The notes below the pieces were generated by a model that was not told where the DNA came from, did not search any database, and saw only the letters and a program-made list of their open reading frames with translations. From positions 1,334,501-1,398,500 of the forward strand of contig NZ_LROY01000002.1 in assembly GCF_001639145.1 (NCBI RefSeq): a stretch of 64,000 nt of DNA, written 5' to 3'. Source of the stretch: Microbulbifer sp. Q7. GTDB lineage: Bacteria > Pseudomonadota > Gammaproteobacteria > Pseudomonadales > Cellvibrionaceae. Every line of letters begins with the position of its first letter. The first letter of the stretch is position 1. The position numbers and the translations under genes were made by a program. Positions 29,170 to 37,820 of the stretch are shown one piece after another.

Positions 29170-29214
29170 GACAACCATCTCGGCCAATGTAGAAAGTGTA
29201 GGACAGGAGTTTAT

Positions 29215-29685
29215 ATGAAGCGCTCAACAGACTTGGATGATTTCGACCGCAAGATTCTGCGGGCGCTGCAGGAAAACGCGGATTATTCCATGGCGGAGCT
29301 GGGAGACAAAGTGGGTTTGTCGCACACACCCTGCTGGCGTCGTATCAAGCGCCTCGAGGCAGAAGGCATCATCCGTGGCCGCGTCACCCTCCTGGATCCG
29401 CGTAAACTTGACCTTGGGGTCACAGTATACTGCTACGTCACCATTCACAACCATGACGAAGAGTCGCTAAACAACTTCGAGTCTGCGGTACAGGATGTAC
29501 AGGAAGTGGTGGAATGCTACTCCACCAGTGGCGACAAAGACTACGTATTGCGCGTTGTGGTCGACAGTGTGGAGCACTACGAGCAGCTGCTGAAGCGCTC
29601 GCTGGTCCACCTGCCGAACGTCGCTTCGGTCAACTCGACCTTTGCCTTAAAGCAGGTCAAGTACACCACCCAGCTGCCCCTGTAA
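29215..29685 (+). CDS. Lrp/AsnC family transcriptional regulator
   Basis: A 156-residue feast/famine regulator. The N-terminal winged helix (DLDDFDRKILRALQENADYSMAELGDKVGLSHTPCWRRIKRLEAEGII) is followed by the RAM ligand-binding domain with GDKDYVLRVVV and PNVASVNSTFALKQVKYTTQLPL. It binds an amino acid or related effector and usually controls a neighbouring catabolic gene; the divergent indolepyruvate oxidoreductase is the obvious target. An AGGAG precedes the ATG. It is convergent with the shikimate-kinase-like gene, 18 bases apart. Confidence 0.95.
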   Translation: MKRSTDLDDFDRKILRALQENADYSMAELGDKVGLSHTPCWRRIKRLEAEGIIRGRVTLLDPRKLDLGVTVYCYVTIHNHDEESLNNFESAVQDVQEVVECYSTSGDKDYVLRVVVDSVEHYEQLLKRSLVHLPNVASVNSTFALKQVKYTTQLPL

Positions 29686-29703
29686 GGCCGCGCGCTCGCC
29701 GCA

Positions 29704-30213
29704 TCAGCGAGCCTCCAGTTTGCTCACCACCTGCGCCAGGACCCCCTCGAGGTCCTGGCCGTCACAGTCCACCACGATATCCGCGTAGCGTCGGTACAAC
29801 GCCTGGCGCTCCTCAAACAACGCTTCAAAGCTTTGTCCCGGCGCCTTGGCAATACCGCGGCTCTCGTAGTTGTGAATTCTTCTGCGCAGCTCTTCTGCGG
29901 AGCAGTTCAGGAAAACCGCAGGGCCGAATTTGAGCAGGTTGTGCATCCCCTCCTCGCTATACACCACGCTGCCACCAGTGGCGATCACATGGTTGGGGAG
30001 GTTGGCCTCGGCGATCACCTCACCCTCGATACGGCGCAGATTCAAATAGTCGGTCTCGTTCATGATTTCCTGCAGGGTCTTGTCTTCCCGCAGCTGGATC
30101 AACACATCCGTATCCACAAAATCCTTGGCCAGCTCCTTTGCCAGCAATACCCCCAGCGTACTCTTGCCAGCACCCGGCATCCCGATCAGTACCACGCTAC
30201 CCTGTTTATGCAT
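29704..30213 (-). CDS. shikimate kinase-like protein (AroK/AroL family paralogue)
   Basis: A 169-residue P-loop kinase with Walker A GMPGAGKST (residues 11-19), the FVDTD acid pair, RxxE (Arg60, Glu63) and the LID/adenine segment RQALYRRYADIVV. These are shikimate-kinase features. The shikimate-contacting glycine triplet, normally GGG, reads GGS (residues 80-82), and the gene is not next to aroB as the main aroK usually is. It could be a second shikimate kinase or a kinase for a related polyol or sugar acid. It starts the minus-strand side of the cluster at 29.7-35 kb, 53 bases downstream of the acyltransferase. Confidence 0.75.
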   Translation of the reverse strand: MHKQGSVVLIGMPGAGKSTLGVLLAKELAKDFVDTDVLIQLREDKTLQEIMNETDYLNLRRIEGEVIAEANLPNHVIATGGSVVYSEEGMHNLLKFGPAVFLNCSAEELRRRIHNYESRGIAKAPGQSFEALFEERQALYRRYADIVVDCDGQDLEGVLAQVVSKLEAR

Positions 30214-30266
30214 TTTTATTCGACTTCCTAAATGACGCTACGCGAGACCGGGGCCTGTGCAACCCT

Positions 30267-30989
30267 CTAGTCTCCTCTTCGTGGCAATACGACCGATCGC
30301 AACCACCCGAGCAGGCTGTTCCCTGCGAGCAACATTTTATCCAATTCATCCAGATTGTGCGCCTGCCGGAAACTGTCGGCAAACAGGGCCTCGCGGGTAA
30401 TCATTCTACGGCGCGGGTTGATTTGCTTAATCTCACGGGCGGGGTTGCCCGCAACCACCGTGTTGGCCGGCACATCCCGCGTAACCACGCTCCCCGCACC
30501 CACCACCGCGTTATTACCGATGGATACACCTTTACAGATGATCGCGCTATCACCAATCCACACATTGTTGCCGAGGGTGATCGGCGCCGTGCAGCGAAAT
30601 GGCCGAGTGCGGTTATACAGCCCGTGCCAGTCGGAGTCCGAGATGTATACATTGGCGGCGAGCATACACGCGTCGCCAATGGAGATGGACTGGCCGGCAG
30701 AGATCCGCACACCGGGGGAAATCAGCACATAGTCGCCAATGGTGATGCACGCTTCACCGCCGCGGTGCCCCATAGCGGTGAGGCGAATACAGTTGTCCGG
30801 GGTGGAAATCAGATGCGGAAAGTTTCCGAGCCGAATATTACTGCCGAACACTTTTACCGAAGCCGGGTGCATGATTTCCGGCTCGCGTCCAATAGCATCA
30901 AACTGCGGCAATAGAAAATGCCGGCACCGCCAGTGGCGGAAACCGAGCAGCAGGCGTTTGAGCCAGTATGGTCTATGATCTTTTCGCAT
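30267..30989 (-). CDS. acyltransferase with left-handed beta-helix (hexapeptide repeats)
   Basis: A 240-residue product from [20 protein letters not shown]. The second half is a string of hexapeptide turns ([54 protein letters not shown]), ending with [19 protein letters not shown], the LbetaH signature of O-acetyl- or succinyl-type sugar acyltransferases. The N-terminal basic helical part may touch the membrane. The frame is open to 31094; I prefer the ATG at 30989 on protein character, since the upstream 35 residues look non-family and no start has a convincing ribosome-binding site. It is probably involved in modifying a surface glycan. Confidence 0.85.
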   Translation of the reverse strand: MRKDHRPYWLKRLLLGFRHWRCRHFLLPQFDAIGREPEIMHPASVKVFGSNIRLGNFPHLISTPDNCIRLTAMGHRGGEACITIGDYVLISPGVRISAGQSISIGDACMLAANVYISDSDWHGLYNRTRPFRCTAPITLGNNVWIGDSAIICKGVSIGNNAVVGAGSVVTRDVPANTVVAGNPAREIKQINPRRRMITREALFADSFRQAHNLDELDKMLLAGNSLLGWLRSVVLPRRGD

Positions 30990-31121
30990 GAGGTATCGAA
31001 GCCGTCGCTGGTCTTTGTATTTTTTGTCATGGGATCTGTACTGCGGATACATTGCAATACACGATGCCTCTCGGTACTGTCTTGCGCTATTCAATCAGCC
31101 ACAGAGCAGACCATAAACGCT

Positions 31122-31754
31122 ATGGAAACTTCCCACCCCATCGACTTACCCCTCGACATTCACTCCGTGAAAGGCTTTCTCGACCCGGTGGAAGGCGAGG
31201 CACTCTACCGGCTGGCGGCGGAAGCCAGCGACCTTGGGCCCGCACTGGAAGTCGGCAGCTACTGTGGCAAATCCACCGTGTATCTCGGCAGTGCCTGCAA
31301 GCTGATGGACAACTCACTCTTCGCCATTGATCACCATCGCGGCTCGGAAGAGCACCAGCCCGGCGAGGAGTACCACGACCGGGAACTGTTTGACGATCAC
31401 AGCCAGCTGATGGATAGCTTTCGCAGCTTCCGCGCCACCATGCGTGCCGCAGCGCTGGAGCAACACGTGATACCGGTGGTGGCCCCGTCAGCGGTGGCAG
31501 CTCGTCACTGGAACACGCCGCTGGGGCTGGTATTCATTGATGGCGGTCACTCGCGGGAGGCGGCGCTCAGCGATTACCGCAGCTGGAGCCGGCACATTGT
31601 GCCCGGTGGTTACCTGGCGATTCACGATATCTTCCCCAACCCGGAAGACGGCGGTCAGGCACCCTATGAAATTTATCAGCTAGCGCTGGCTTCCGGTCAG
31701 TTCGAGCGGGTGGAGATGGTCAAGACGCTGGGTATTCTGCGACGCGTCCAGTAA
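31122..31754 (+). CDS. class I SAM-dependent methyltransferase
   Basis: A 210-residue protein from METSHPIDLPLDIHSVKGFLDP. Motif I is ALEVGSYCGKSTVYLG, the acidic motif II lies in NSLFAIDHHRGSEEHQPGEEY, and GLVFIDGGHSREAALSDYRSW plus PGGYLAIHDIFPNPEDGG identify the Methyltransf_24 group, often found with glycosyltransferases. The last 75 bases overlap, antisense, the C-terminus of the next gene. Its 5' end is divergent from the acyltransferase. The target is probably a sugar or glycolipid hydroxyl, but no substrate can be read from the sequence. Confidence 0.85.
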   Translation: METSHPIDLPLDIHSVKGFLDPVEGEALYRLAAEASDLGPALEVGSYCGKSTVYLGSACKLMDNSLFAIDHHRGSEEHQPGEEYHDRELFDDHSQLMDSFRSFRATMRAAALEQHVIPVVAPSAVAARHWNTPLGLVFIDGGHSREAALSDYRSWSRHIVPGGYLAIHDIFPNPEDGGQAPYEIYQLALASGQFERVEMVKTLGILRRVQ

Positions 31755-32801
31755 ATTTACCCGGGTAAACAAGGTGCTGGCGGGCGTGAGCCCCGCCAGT
31801 GCATCCGCCGCGAGCAACATGGCACCAACGGTCCAGGTAGTTTTCTCCTCTGGCCACACAGCGCTGTCGCGATAGACGTAGCCGGTCCAGTAGCCGCCAT
31901 CGCTATCCTGCCAACGGTGCAGGCCGCGGTAGAGGGTGTGCGCTTTTGCCACTTCACCAGCCGCCAGCAGCGCCATGGTAAGTTCACAGGATTCGGCCAC
32001 GGTTACCCAGGGCTCATCGTTGACACAGCGGCAGCCCAATCCCGCCACCACAAATTCCTCCCACTTTTCCTGCAATCGCGCCTGCGCACGGGCACCCTCG
32101 ATGGCACCGGTCAGTACCGGATAGAACCAGTCCATAGAGAAACGCGCCTTGCTCTCCCAGGTGCGATCAAACCGCTGGGGCTTGTGGCGCAGTGCATCAC
32201 CCAGGTTGTTCCGCGCAATCCGCCAGTCCGGGCGATCCTGCTCAAGGGCGACGGCGATGTTGATGCCACATTCAAGGCTTTTATACACTGACGAGCAGCC
32301 GGTAATCAGTGCGTCCATCAACGGCTCGCCCTGCCCGTCTACCGCCCACTGGATTTCACCGTGCTCAGACTGTAGCGCCAGCACAAAGGTGAGGGCCTTT
32401 TCCACCATCGGCCAATAGCGACGGAGAAAACTCTGGTCGCGGGTAATCAGGTAGTGATGCCAAATGCCAGTGGCAATGTAGGCCACGAAGTTGCTTTCGC
32501 GGCGCTCCCGGTTGTCTACCTGACCGCCTTTATAGGCCGCCCACCAGCTGCCATCGTCCAGCTGTATGCTGGCGAGCCAGGCGTAGGCTCTTTCCGCTGC
32601 AGTGTATTCACCGGCAATACTGAGCCCCATTGCGGCTTCCACATGATCCCATGGGTCCGCGTAGTACCCATCGAACCAGGGTATGCACCCGTCCGCAAGC
32701 TGATGGGCGAGAATATAATCCGCACTCTGGCGAACGAACCCCTGGGGAAAAATACTTTGCTGGTGGTCCGTACCCGTCGCCTCACCCGAGAAGAGACTCA
32801 T
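31680..32801 (-). CDS. alpha/alpha-toroid (prenyltransferase/six-hairpin-like) protein
   Basis: A 373-residue protein of repeating helical hairpins with motifs QLADGCIPWFDGYYADPWDHVEA, IQLDDGSWWAAY and RWQDSDGGYWTGYVY. The G-S/Y-W repeats recall squalene-cyclase/prenyltransferase repeats and six-hairpin glycosidases. No catalytic DxDD of cyclases is present, so glycan processing or binding seems more likely than terpene chemistry. It is the last gene of the operon GT4 - methyltransferase - toroid (ATGA overlap of four bases with the methyltransferase). Its 3' end overlaps the convergent methyltransferase by 75 bases. Confidence 0.7.
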   Translation of the reverse strand: MSLFSGEATGTDHQQSIFPQGFVRQSADYILAHQLADGCIPWFDGYYADPWDHVEAAMGLSIAGEYTAAERAYAWLASIQLDDGSWWAAYKGGQVDNRERRESNFVAYIATGIWHHYLITRDQSFLRRYWPMVEKALTFVLALQSEHGEIQWAVDGQGEPLMDALITGCSSVYKSLECGINIAVALEQDRPDWRIARNNLGDALRHKPQRFDRTWESKARFSMDWFYPVLTGAIEGARAQARLQEKWEEFVVAGLGCRCVNDEPWVTVAESCELTMALLAAGEVAKAHTLYRGLHRWQDSDGGYWTGYVYRDSAVWPEEKTTWTVGAMLLAADALAGLTPASTLFTRVNLLDASQNTQRLDHLHPLELTGSQR

Positions 32802-33583
32802 GCCACTTCCCTCCGACCCGCGCTGGACGAGGCTTCGCTTTCTTGTGGCGCAAGCACAATGTCCGCTTTCTTCACCGATGCCGGCTTCACAAAATACAGT
32901 GCAATACTTTTACCGAGAAGTGGATTGAGCAGTTTTTCCATCCAGCGGGTCACACGGGGCTTTTGCATCATGTCCCATACCAGAAAGCGGTGGTAAGCAG
33001 ACACCAGGCGGTGATCGTCCTGCCCCCAGAAAAGGCACTTGAGCCACCAGAAAGGCGCATGCAAGGCATGTGCTTTATGACGGGCGAAATACTGCTGTCC
33101 CAGCGCCTCAATACTTTTGCGCAATTGTTTTTCACGAAAAATTCGGATGTGCCCGCCTTCCACCTGGTGATAGGCATCAGAGAGCTTCCAGCAGACCCAT
33201 TCAGGGAAAAATGCCGGGACGGTTGCGGCAAAAATACCAGAGGGCTTCAGTACCCGGTTGATCTCCTGCAGCACACCGCGGTAATCCTCGATATGCTCCA
33301 GCACTTCCGAGCAGATCACCACATCAAAAAACTGATCCGCAAAGGGCAGCTGCAATGCGTTGCCAACACCAAACTGCAGGCGCCCTGCGCCGTGCCCGGC
33401 ACCTTGAAATTCAGCAGCGCGCTCTCGCGCAGTCGTGATATCCCGCTCACTCAGGTCTATGCCAAAAACGTCAACATCATCCGTCAACATCAGGTGAATG
33501 GCATGGCGACCTTCGCCACACCCCAGGTCAAGCACCCGCTGGCCCGGTGTCAGGTTCAGCAGTGCCGGGTCGACAGTGATCAT
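32798..33583 (-). CDS. class I SAM-dependent methyltransferase (UbiE/Methyltransf_11 type)
   Basis: A 261-residue protein with motif I VLDLGCGEGRHAIHLM, the acidic residue in VFGIDLSERDI, and the motif IV region FFDVVICSEVLEHIEDYRGVLQEINRVLKPSG. The C-terminal part (FLVWDMMQKPRVTRWMEKLLNPLLGKSIALYFVKP) is hydrophobic and basic and may dock on the membrane. It overlaps the GT4 stop by one base and the toroid start by four, so the three are translationally coupled. The likely role is methylation of a lipid-linked or surface glycan; the substrate is unknown. Confidence 0.88.
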   Translation of the reverse strand: MITVDPALLNLTPGQRVLDLGCGEGRHAIHLMLTDDVDVFGIDLSERDITTARERAAEFQGAGHGAGRLQFGVGNALQLPFADQFFDVVICSEVLEHIEDYRGVLQEINRVLKPSGIFAATVPAFFPEWVCWKLSDAYHQVEGGHIRIFREKQLRKSIEALGQQYFARHKAHALHAPFWWLKCLFWGQDDHRLVSAYHRFLVWDMMQKPRVTRWMEKLLNPLLGKSIALYFVKPASVKKADIVLAPQESEASSSAGRREVA

Positions 33584-34986
33584 CAGGCCGCCTCCCCCTG
33601 GTTTTTCGGGTTTGGCGCATCGCCCGGTTGGGCAGCGACGCGATTTGCAGGACGCTGCTCCACAAGCCCGGCGACGGCAATCCGGTGCTCCGTGTCCGAC
33701 TGTGCCTGCGCACTCTGGCCGATAATCTCCCGGTAATAGGACACCAGATGTTTTGCCGCCACCTGCCAGGAAAATGTTTCTTCAATACGCCGACGCCCGG
33801 CCTGCCCGAGCGACGCACGCAGGTCGTCATCGGCCAGAAGCTGTTCGATCGCGCGCGCCAGAGCGCCGCTGTCACCGGCTGGCACGACGAGCCCCGCGTC
33901 GCCAACGACCTCGGGCAACGCTCCGCCATCACTGGAAATCACTGGCACGCCACAGGCCATGGCCTCGCCGGCCGGCAGACCGAAACCTTCATACAGCGAG
34001 GGGCAGACCACCATCGCCGACGCCGTGTAATGCGCAACCATCTCCTGATTCGAGATTCCCGAGACAAAACGCACGGCAGACTGCAGGCCAAGTTCTTGCA
34101 GCAATCGCGCCGTGTCGCCACCCTCGCGCAATTTTCCTACCACCAGCAACTTCAGCTTGGGGTGCCTGGCTCGCAACAGCGCCAACGCCTGCAACAGAAA
34201 GCGCAACCCCTTGAGTGGCTGATCTGCGGAGGCCGTCGTCATAATCTGCCAGGAATCTGGCGCTTTCTGTGGCTGCGGTGCAAACAGTTCGGTATCGATG
34301 CCGTTGTAAATCAGCTTCAGGCGGGATGGCGAGACGCCAAACTGTTCGACAATATCGTTAAACGACTGTGTGGAAACAGTGACGATATGTTGCAGACGCC
34401 GGGATACCTTCATCTGCATGTTGAGAAAACTGTGCCAGCGGCGCACCAGCAGGCGATAGAACCAGTCTGGCGCCGCGTCGATCGCCAGTTGGCGGTCGCG
34501 GGTAATGGGGTGATGGATGGTGGCAACAACTGGAAGCCTCTGCTTTTCAATAGCCAGCAGGCCATAACACAGCGACTGGTTGTCATGCACCACGTCGTAC
34601 CGGGTGCCGTGGGTACGCAAATAATGGGCGACGCGGCGGCCAAAGCTGTACGGCTCAGCAAACGCACCGGTCAGCTTGCCAAACCATTCGTAACAGTCTG
34701 CCCAGCTCAGCAGGTTCCTGGGGCGCAATGCCCGGGTGGGATGCGGGTGTTCATAGAGATTCAGGCCCGGCATCTTGATCAGGCGCACCCGGGAATCCAG
34801 CTCCGGATACGGCTGGCCGGAAATCACATCAACCTTGTGCCCCGCTTCAACCAGCGCCTTGCTCAGGTAATAAAGGTAAACCCCCTGGCCGCCACAGTGG
34901 GGATGGCTTCGGTAACCCAGCAGGCAGATATTCAGTGGCCGCGACTGGGCCGATGGACCGTCTGTACGATTTCCCAAGGCGGTCAT
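33583..34986 (-). CDS. glycosyltransferase family 4
   Basis: A 467-residue GT-B enzyme from MTALGNRTDG. N-terminal acceptor loop PHCGGQGVYLYYLSKALVEAGH, central ADQPLKGLRFLLQALALL and the donor site CPSLYEGFGLPAGEAMACGVPVIS (E-x7-E intact). The start at 34986 has GGGGAAA about five bases ahead; the frame is open a further 36 codons without family character. The C-terminal 40 residues are a low-complexity tail. It opens the operon with the methyltransferase and toroid protein. It probably adds a sugar to a lipid or surface glycan. Confidence 0.93.
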   Translation of the reverse strand: MTALGNRTDGPSAQSRPLNICLLGYRSHPHCGGQGVYLYYLSKALVEAGHKVDVISGQPYPELDSRVRLIKMPGLNLYEHPHPTRALRPRNLLSWADCYEWFGKLTGAFAEPYSFGRRVAHYLRTHGTRYDVVHDNQSLCYGLLAIEKQRLPVVATIHHPITRDRQLAIDAAPDWFYRLLVRRWHSFLNMQMKVSRRLQHIVTVSTQSFNDIVEQFGVSPSRLKLIYNGIDTELFAPQPQKAPDSWQIMTTASADQPLKGLRFLLQALALLRARHPKLKLLVVGKLREGGDTARLLQELGLQSAVRFVSGISNQEMVAHYTASAMVVCPSLYEGFGLPAGEAMACGVPVISSDGGALPEVVGDAGLVVPAGDSGALARAIEQLLADDDLRASLGQAGRRRIEETFSWQVAAKHLVSYYREIIGQSAQAQSDTEHRIAVAGLVEQRPANRVAAQPGDAPNPKNQGEAA

Positions 34987-35180
34987 AGTTTCCCCGTAGT
35001 TATTGTTTTGGCGAACACAAACAAAGCGCGGGCGCCGAAAGAGGCGAAGAATACACCGGCAAAGAAATGACTGCCAGACAGAAACCGTCCACACCGGAGG
35101 CGAAACGACTCAACCTCCGCGCCAACGACGGCGGCGGATAGACAGACAGGAGCGCACAATAATCCGGCCACCACGACAAA

Positions 35181-35214
35181 GCCCCGGCCTCGTCACGGGG
35201 ACGAGAGCCGGGGC
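35181..35214 (-). terminator. Terminator of the OmpW gene
   Basis: GCCCCGGC (35181-35188) pairs with GCCGGGGC (35207-35214), and CTCGT/ACGAG extend the stem inward. It lies 26 bases beyond the OmpW stop; on the minus strand TTTGTCG follows. The rest of the 34987-35239 gap holds the promoter of the GT4 operon, which I cannot place precisely. Confidence 0.8.
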
Positions 35215-35239
35215 AATGGTGTCTGGAGCATTTGTCAGA

Positions 35240-36022
35240 TCAGAAGCTGAACTTGTAGCCTACGCCCAGATTAAAGATCCAGGAATCCATTTCCAGGTCA
35301 TCTTTGTAGCGAATGGTATCCAGCACCAGGCCGTTGCTCAGGATGACATCGTCTACACCCACTTCGATTTCTGGGTCCGCATCGATGTACATGGCCGACG
35401 CGTTAAACAGCCAGTTGGCATCGCGGCCAAATTCGATATCCACGCCCACTTGCGCGGTCCAGCCAAACGAACTGCCAAAGTTCACCAGACCGTAATTGAC
35501 ATCCTGATCGCGGAATACCGGACGCAGGAAGTCCTGCTCGATATCGGTGTAATTCACGCCGACACCAATGTACGGCTGCACCCAGGACTCCACACACACC
35601 GGATACCAGTTCGCGTAGAGGCTGGTGACATTGGTCTCGAAGTCCCCCAGCCCGTCGGAGCTGCGAATATCGAAGTCGTCAGAGATCGCGAAGGTGCTGT
35701 AAGTCGCATCCAGGTCGGCACTGTTCATGTGGTAGAGCTCGACCGCCCAATGATCCACCACAAAGTAGGTACCATTAATAAACCAAGTGGTGTCATCGTC
35801 CAGGTCCAGAGCGTCGCCGACCTGTACCGGGACAGTCAACGCCGGATCATTGGGGTCCGGCACCAATACAACAGCGGACTCGGAGAAAACCGAATCATCG
35901 GTTTCTATATAGGCCGCACCAATCCGCACAATAAGATCACCGCCATTGAAGTCGGCAAAGGCCGGCGAGGTAGCGCTGGCGGCAGCAATGGCCAGCGGTA
36001 GAAGAAGAGACTTGGTTCGCAT
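35240..36022 (-). CDS. ompW: OmpW family outer membrane protein
   Basis: An eight-stranded outer-membrane barrel of 260 residues, related to E. coli OmpW, thought to admit small hydrophobic molecules. From MRTKSLLLPLAIAAASATSPAFA (signal peptide), the mature protein has GDLIVRIGAAYIETDDS, WFINGTYFVVDHWAVELYH, WVQPYIGVGVNYT and the C-terminal WIFNLGVGYKFSF with the terminal phenylalanine needed for barrel assembly. AAGGAG lies seven bases before the ATG at 36022. An in-frame upstream extension of 16 codons is not needed. Confidence 0.93.
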   Translation of the reverse strand: MRTKSLLLPLAIAAASATSPAFADFNGGDLIVRIGAAYIETDDSVFSESAVVLVPDPNDPALTVPVQVGDALDLDDDTTWFINGTYFVVDHWAVELYHMNSADLDATYSTFAISDDFDIRSSDGLGDFETNVTSLYANWYPVCVESWVQPYIGVGVNYTDIEQDFLRPVFRDQDVNYGLVNFGSSFGWTAQVGVDIEFGRDANWLFNASAMYIDADPEIEVGVDDVILSNGLVLDTIRYKDDLEMDSWIFNLGVGYKFSF

Positions 36023-36117
36023 GGGTAACTCCTTGTATCTCTGAAATGCTCCATAGCCGCCCTGAGCCACGAAATAAAGTGTGACCCGTGCGTGCGGTTA
36101 GTTTCAGTATAGGTGGA

Positions 36118-36131
36118 GTTTTCCGGAAAAC
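36118..36131. promoter_or_regulatory. 14-bp perfect palindrome upstream of ompW
   Basis: GTTTTCCGGAAAAC is perfectly self-complementary and sits about 96 bases upstream of the ompW start. It may be an operator. The surrounding 36023-36390 stretch otherwise holds only this site, an AT-rich region, the terminator described next, and no gene. Confidence 0.35.
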
Positions 36132-36194
36132 AGCAAGTACTGCCTAAGGTTTAGCCGACAAATGGGAAGAAATTTCTGCAAGAATATTTTGCCC

Positions 36195-36221
36195 AAAAAA
36201 AATGCCCGCCAATAGGCGGGC
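36195..36221 (-). terminator. Intrinsic terminator after the glutamine-synthetase-like gene
   Basis: On the minus strand the stem GCCCGCC/GGCGGGC (36204-36210 with 36215-36221, loop four bases) is followed by A-T then eight T (36195-36202). It is about 170 bases past the puuA-like stop at 36391. Confidence 0.9.
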
Positions 36222-36390
36222 TAGTTTTCTCGAACACACTTTCAGGAGGAGAGTTTGCGACGCGCTGTGTACGCAAGTTCACAGCTGTCTGAATTAGGTA
36301 TAGCAGACCATTTGCGGCTACCAACCAGGCTGTCATCAAAGCCGTTGATTAGCAGTCGCAATCCACGCCTGAACACACCCTGGCACCCAA

Positions 36391-37776
36391 TCAGACCCGC
36401 TGCAGGTAACTCTGGTACTCCACGTCGGTGACCCGCGCCGCAATTTCCGCCTGCTCCTGCCGCTTGAGCAGCACGAACAGCTCGACAAATTCCGGATCGA
36501 GGTACTCTTTCCACAGGTCGCTCTCGGCGAACCGGTTGAGCGCGCCACCCCAGGTGTTGATCAGCTGTTCACTCTCCACCTGATAGGCATCGCCTTCCAC
36601 TGGTGCCGGAGGCTGGAGTTTATTTTCCAGGCCATGGCAGACACCGGCCAGAATGGCGGCCAACACCAGATAGGCGTTCACATCGGCACCGGCAATCCGA
36701 TGCTCGATCCGACGCGCCTTGGCCTCACTGGCCGGGATGCGGAAAGTCACCGTGCGATTGTCATAACCCCAGCACAGGTTGAGCGGCGCGTGGCTACTCT
36801 CCTGAAAACGACGATAGGAGTTTGCGTGCGGGGCAAAAATCGCCATCGCGTCATTGGCCGTGGTCATCATGCCCGCAACCGCGTGGCGCAATAACTCGGA
36901 ACCCAGCTCGCTCCCGTCGTCGAAGACGTTGTTTCCTTCGCCGTCGACCAGACTCATGTGTACATGCATGCCGTTGCCGGCCAGCTCGCCGAAGGGCTTG
37001 GCCATTGCGCTGACGCGCAGGCCATGGCTGCGCGCGACACCTTTCAGCAAACGCTTGAACAGCAGGGTCTGATCGGCGACCTTCACCGGGTCGTCGCAGT
37101 GGAGCAGGTTAATTTCAAACTGCCCTGGCGCGCACTCCGACAGGATCGAGTCGGCGGGAATGCCCTGCGCCTCACAGGCAGCGCGCACGTCGGCAAAAAA
37201 GTGCCGTTGGGCGTCCAGCTCTGCAAGGTCGTAAACGTCTGTGGACGGCACCAGGTCGGAGTCGTTGTCGCTGACCGGGCGCGGGCGCCCCAGCTCGTCG
37301 GCCTCTTCCCGCAGCAGATAAAACTCCAGCTCGGTCGCGCACACCGCCTTGTAGCCAAGGCTGCCCAAGCGATCCACCACCTTCTGCAATTGCGCGCGCG
37401 GGTCGGCATACAGGTCCGACCCATCCGCTTCGAATAACTGCATGTGCAGCTGAGCGGTCTGCTCCCGGTGCCAGGGCGCCAGACACAGCGCCGACACCGG
37501 CTGGCAGACCCCATCGCTGTCACCACTGGCAAATACCAGTGGGCTGTTTTCAATATCGCGCCCCCAGATATCGAGGCTCACCGCGCTGCGGGGCATTTGC
37601 AAACCACCGCCGAGAAGCTTCTCGGCGGAGTCTGCGGGTAGCCATTTGCCGCGGGGCACACCGTTGATGTCGAAAGCAAAGCCTTCGATCCACTTGAGGT
37701 CCGGGTGCGCCTCGAGAAACGCTTCCGAATCCGAGAGCAACTGGGCGGACGGCTGATATTGTTCTTTTGCTGCCAT
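36391..37776 (-). CDS. glutamine synthetase family protein (gamma-glutamylputrescine synthetase type)
   Basis: A 461-residue GS-III-like ligase of the PuuA/SpuI group, which joins glutamate to putrescine or another amine with ATP. GS motifs visible: VCATELEFYLL, APGQFEINLLH, AGNGMHVHMSL, the RFQESSHAPLNLCWG segment and RIEHRIAGADVNAYL. The N-terminal beta-grasp FAFDINGVPRGKWLP is typical of amine ligases, not of GlnA. I use the ATG at 37776; a GTG at 37788 is also possible, and neither has a strong ribosome-binding site. It is 44 bases downstream of the aminotransferase, so both belong to polyamine breakdown. Confidence 0.9.
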   Translation of the reverse strand: MAAKEQYQPSAQLLSDSEAFLEAHPDLKWIEGFAFDINGVPRGKWLPADSAEKLLGGGLQMPRSAVSLDIWGRDIENSPLVFASGDSDGVCQPVSALCLAPWHREQTAQLHMQLFEADGSDLYADPRAQLQKVVDRLGSLGYKAVCATELEFYLLREEADELGRPRPVSDNDSDLVPSTDVYDLAELDAQRHFFADVRAACEAQGIPADSILSECAPGQFEINLLHCDDPVKVADQTLLFKRLLKGVARSHGLRVSAMAKPFGELAGNGMHVHMSLVDGEGNNVFDDGSELGSELLRHAVAGMMTTANDAMAIFAPHANSYRRFQESSHAPLNLCWGYDNRTVTFRIPASEAKARRIEHRIAGADVNAYLVLAAILAGVCHGLENKLQPPAPVEGDAYQVESEQLINTWGGALNRFAESDLWKEYLDPEFVELFVLLKRQEQAEIAARVTDVEYQSYLQRV

Positions 37777-37820
37777 AAATCGATTCACACTAATGGAAAC
37801 TGTACGTAGCCCTGGGCGGC

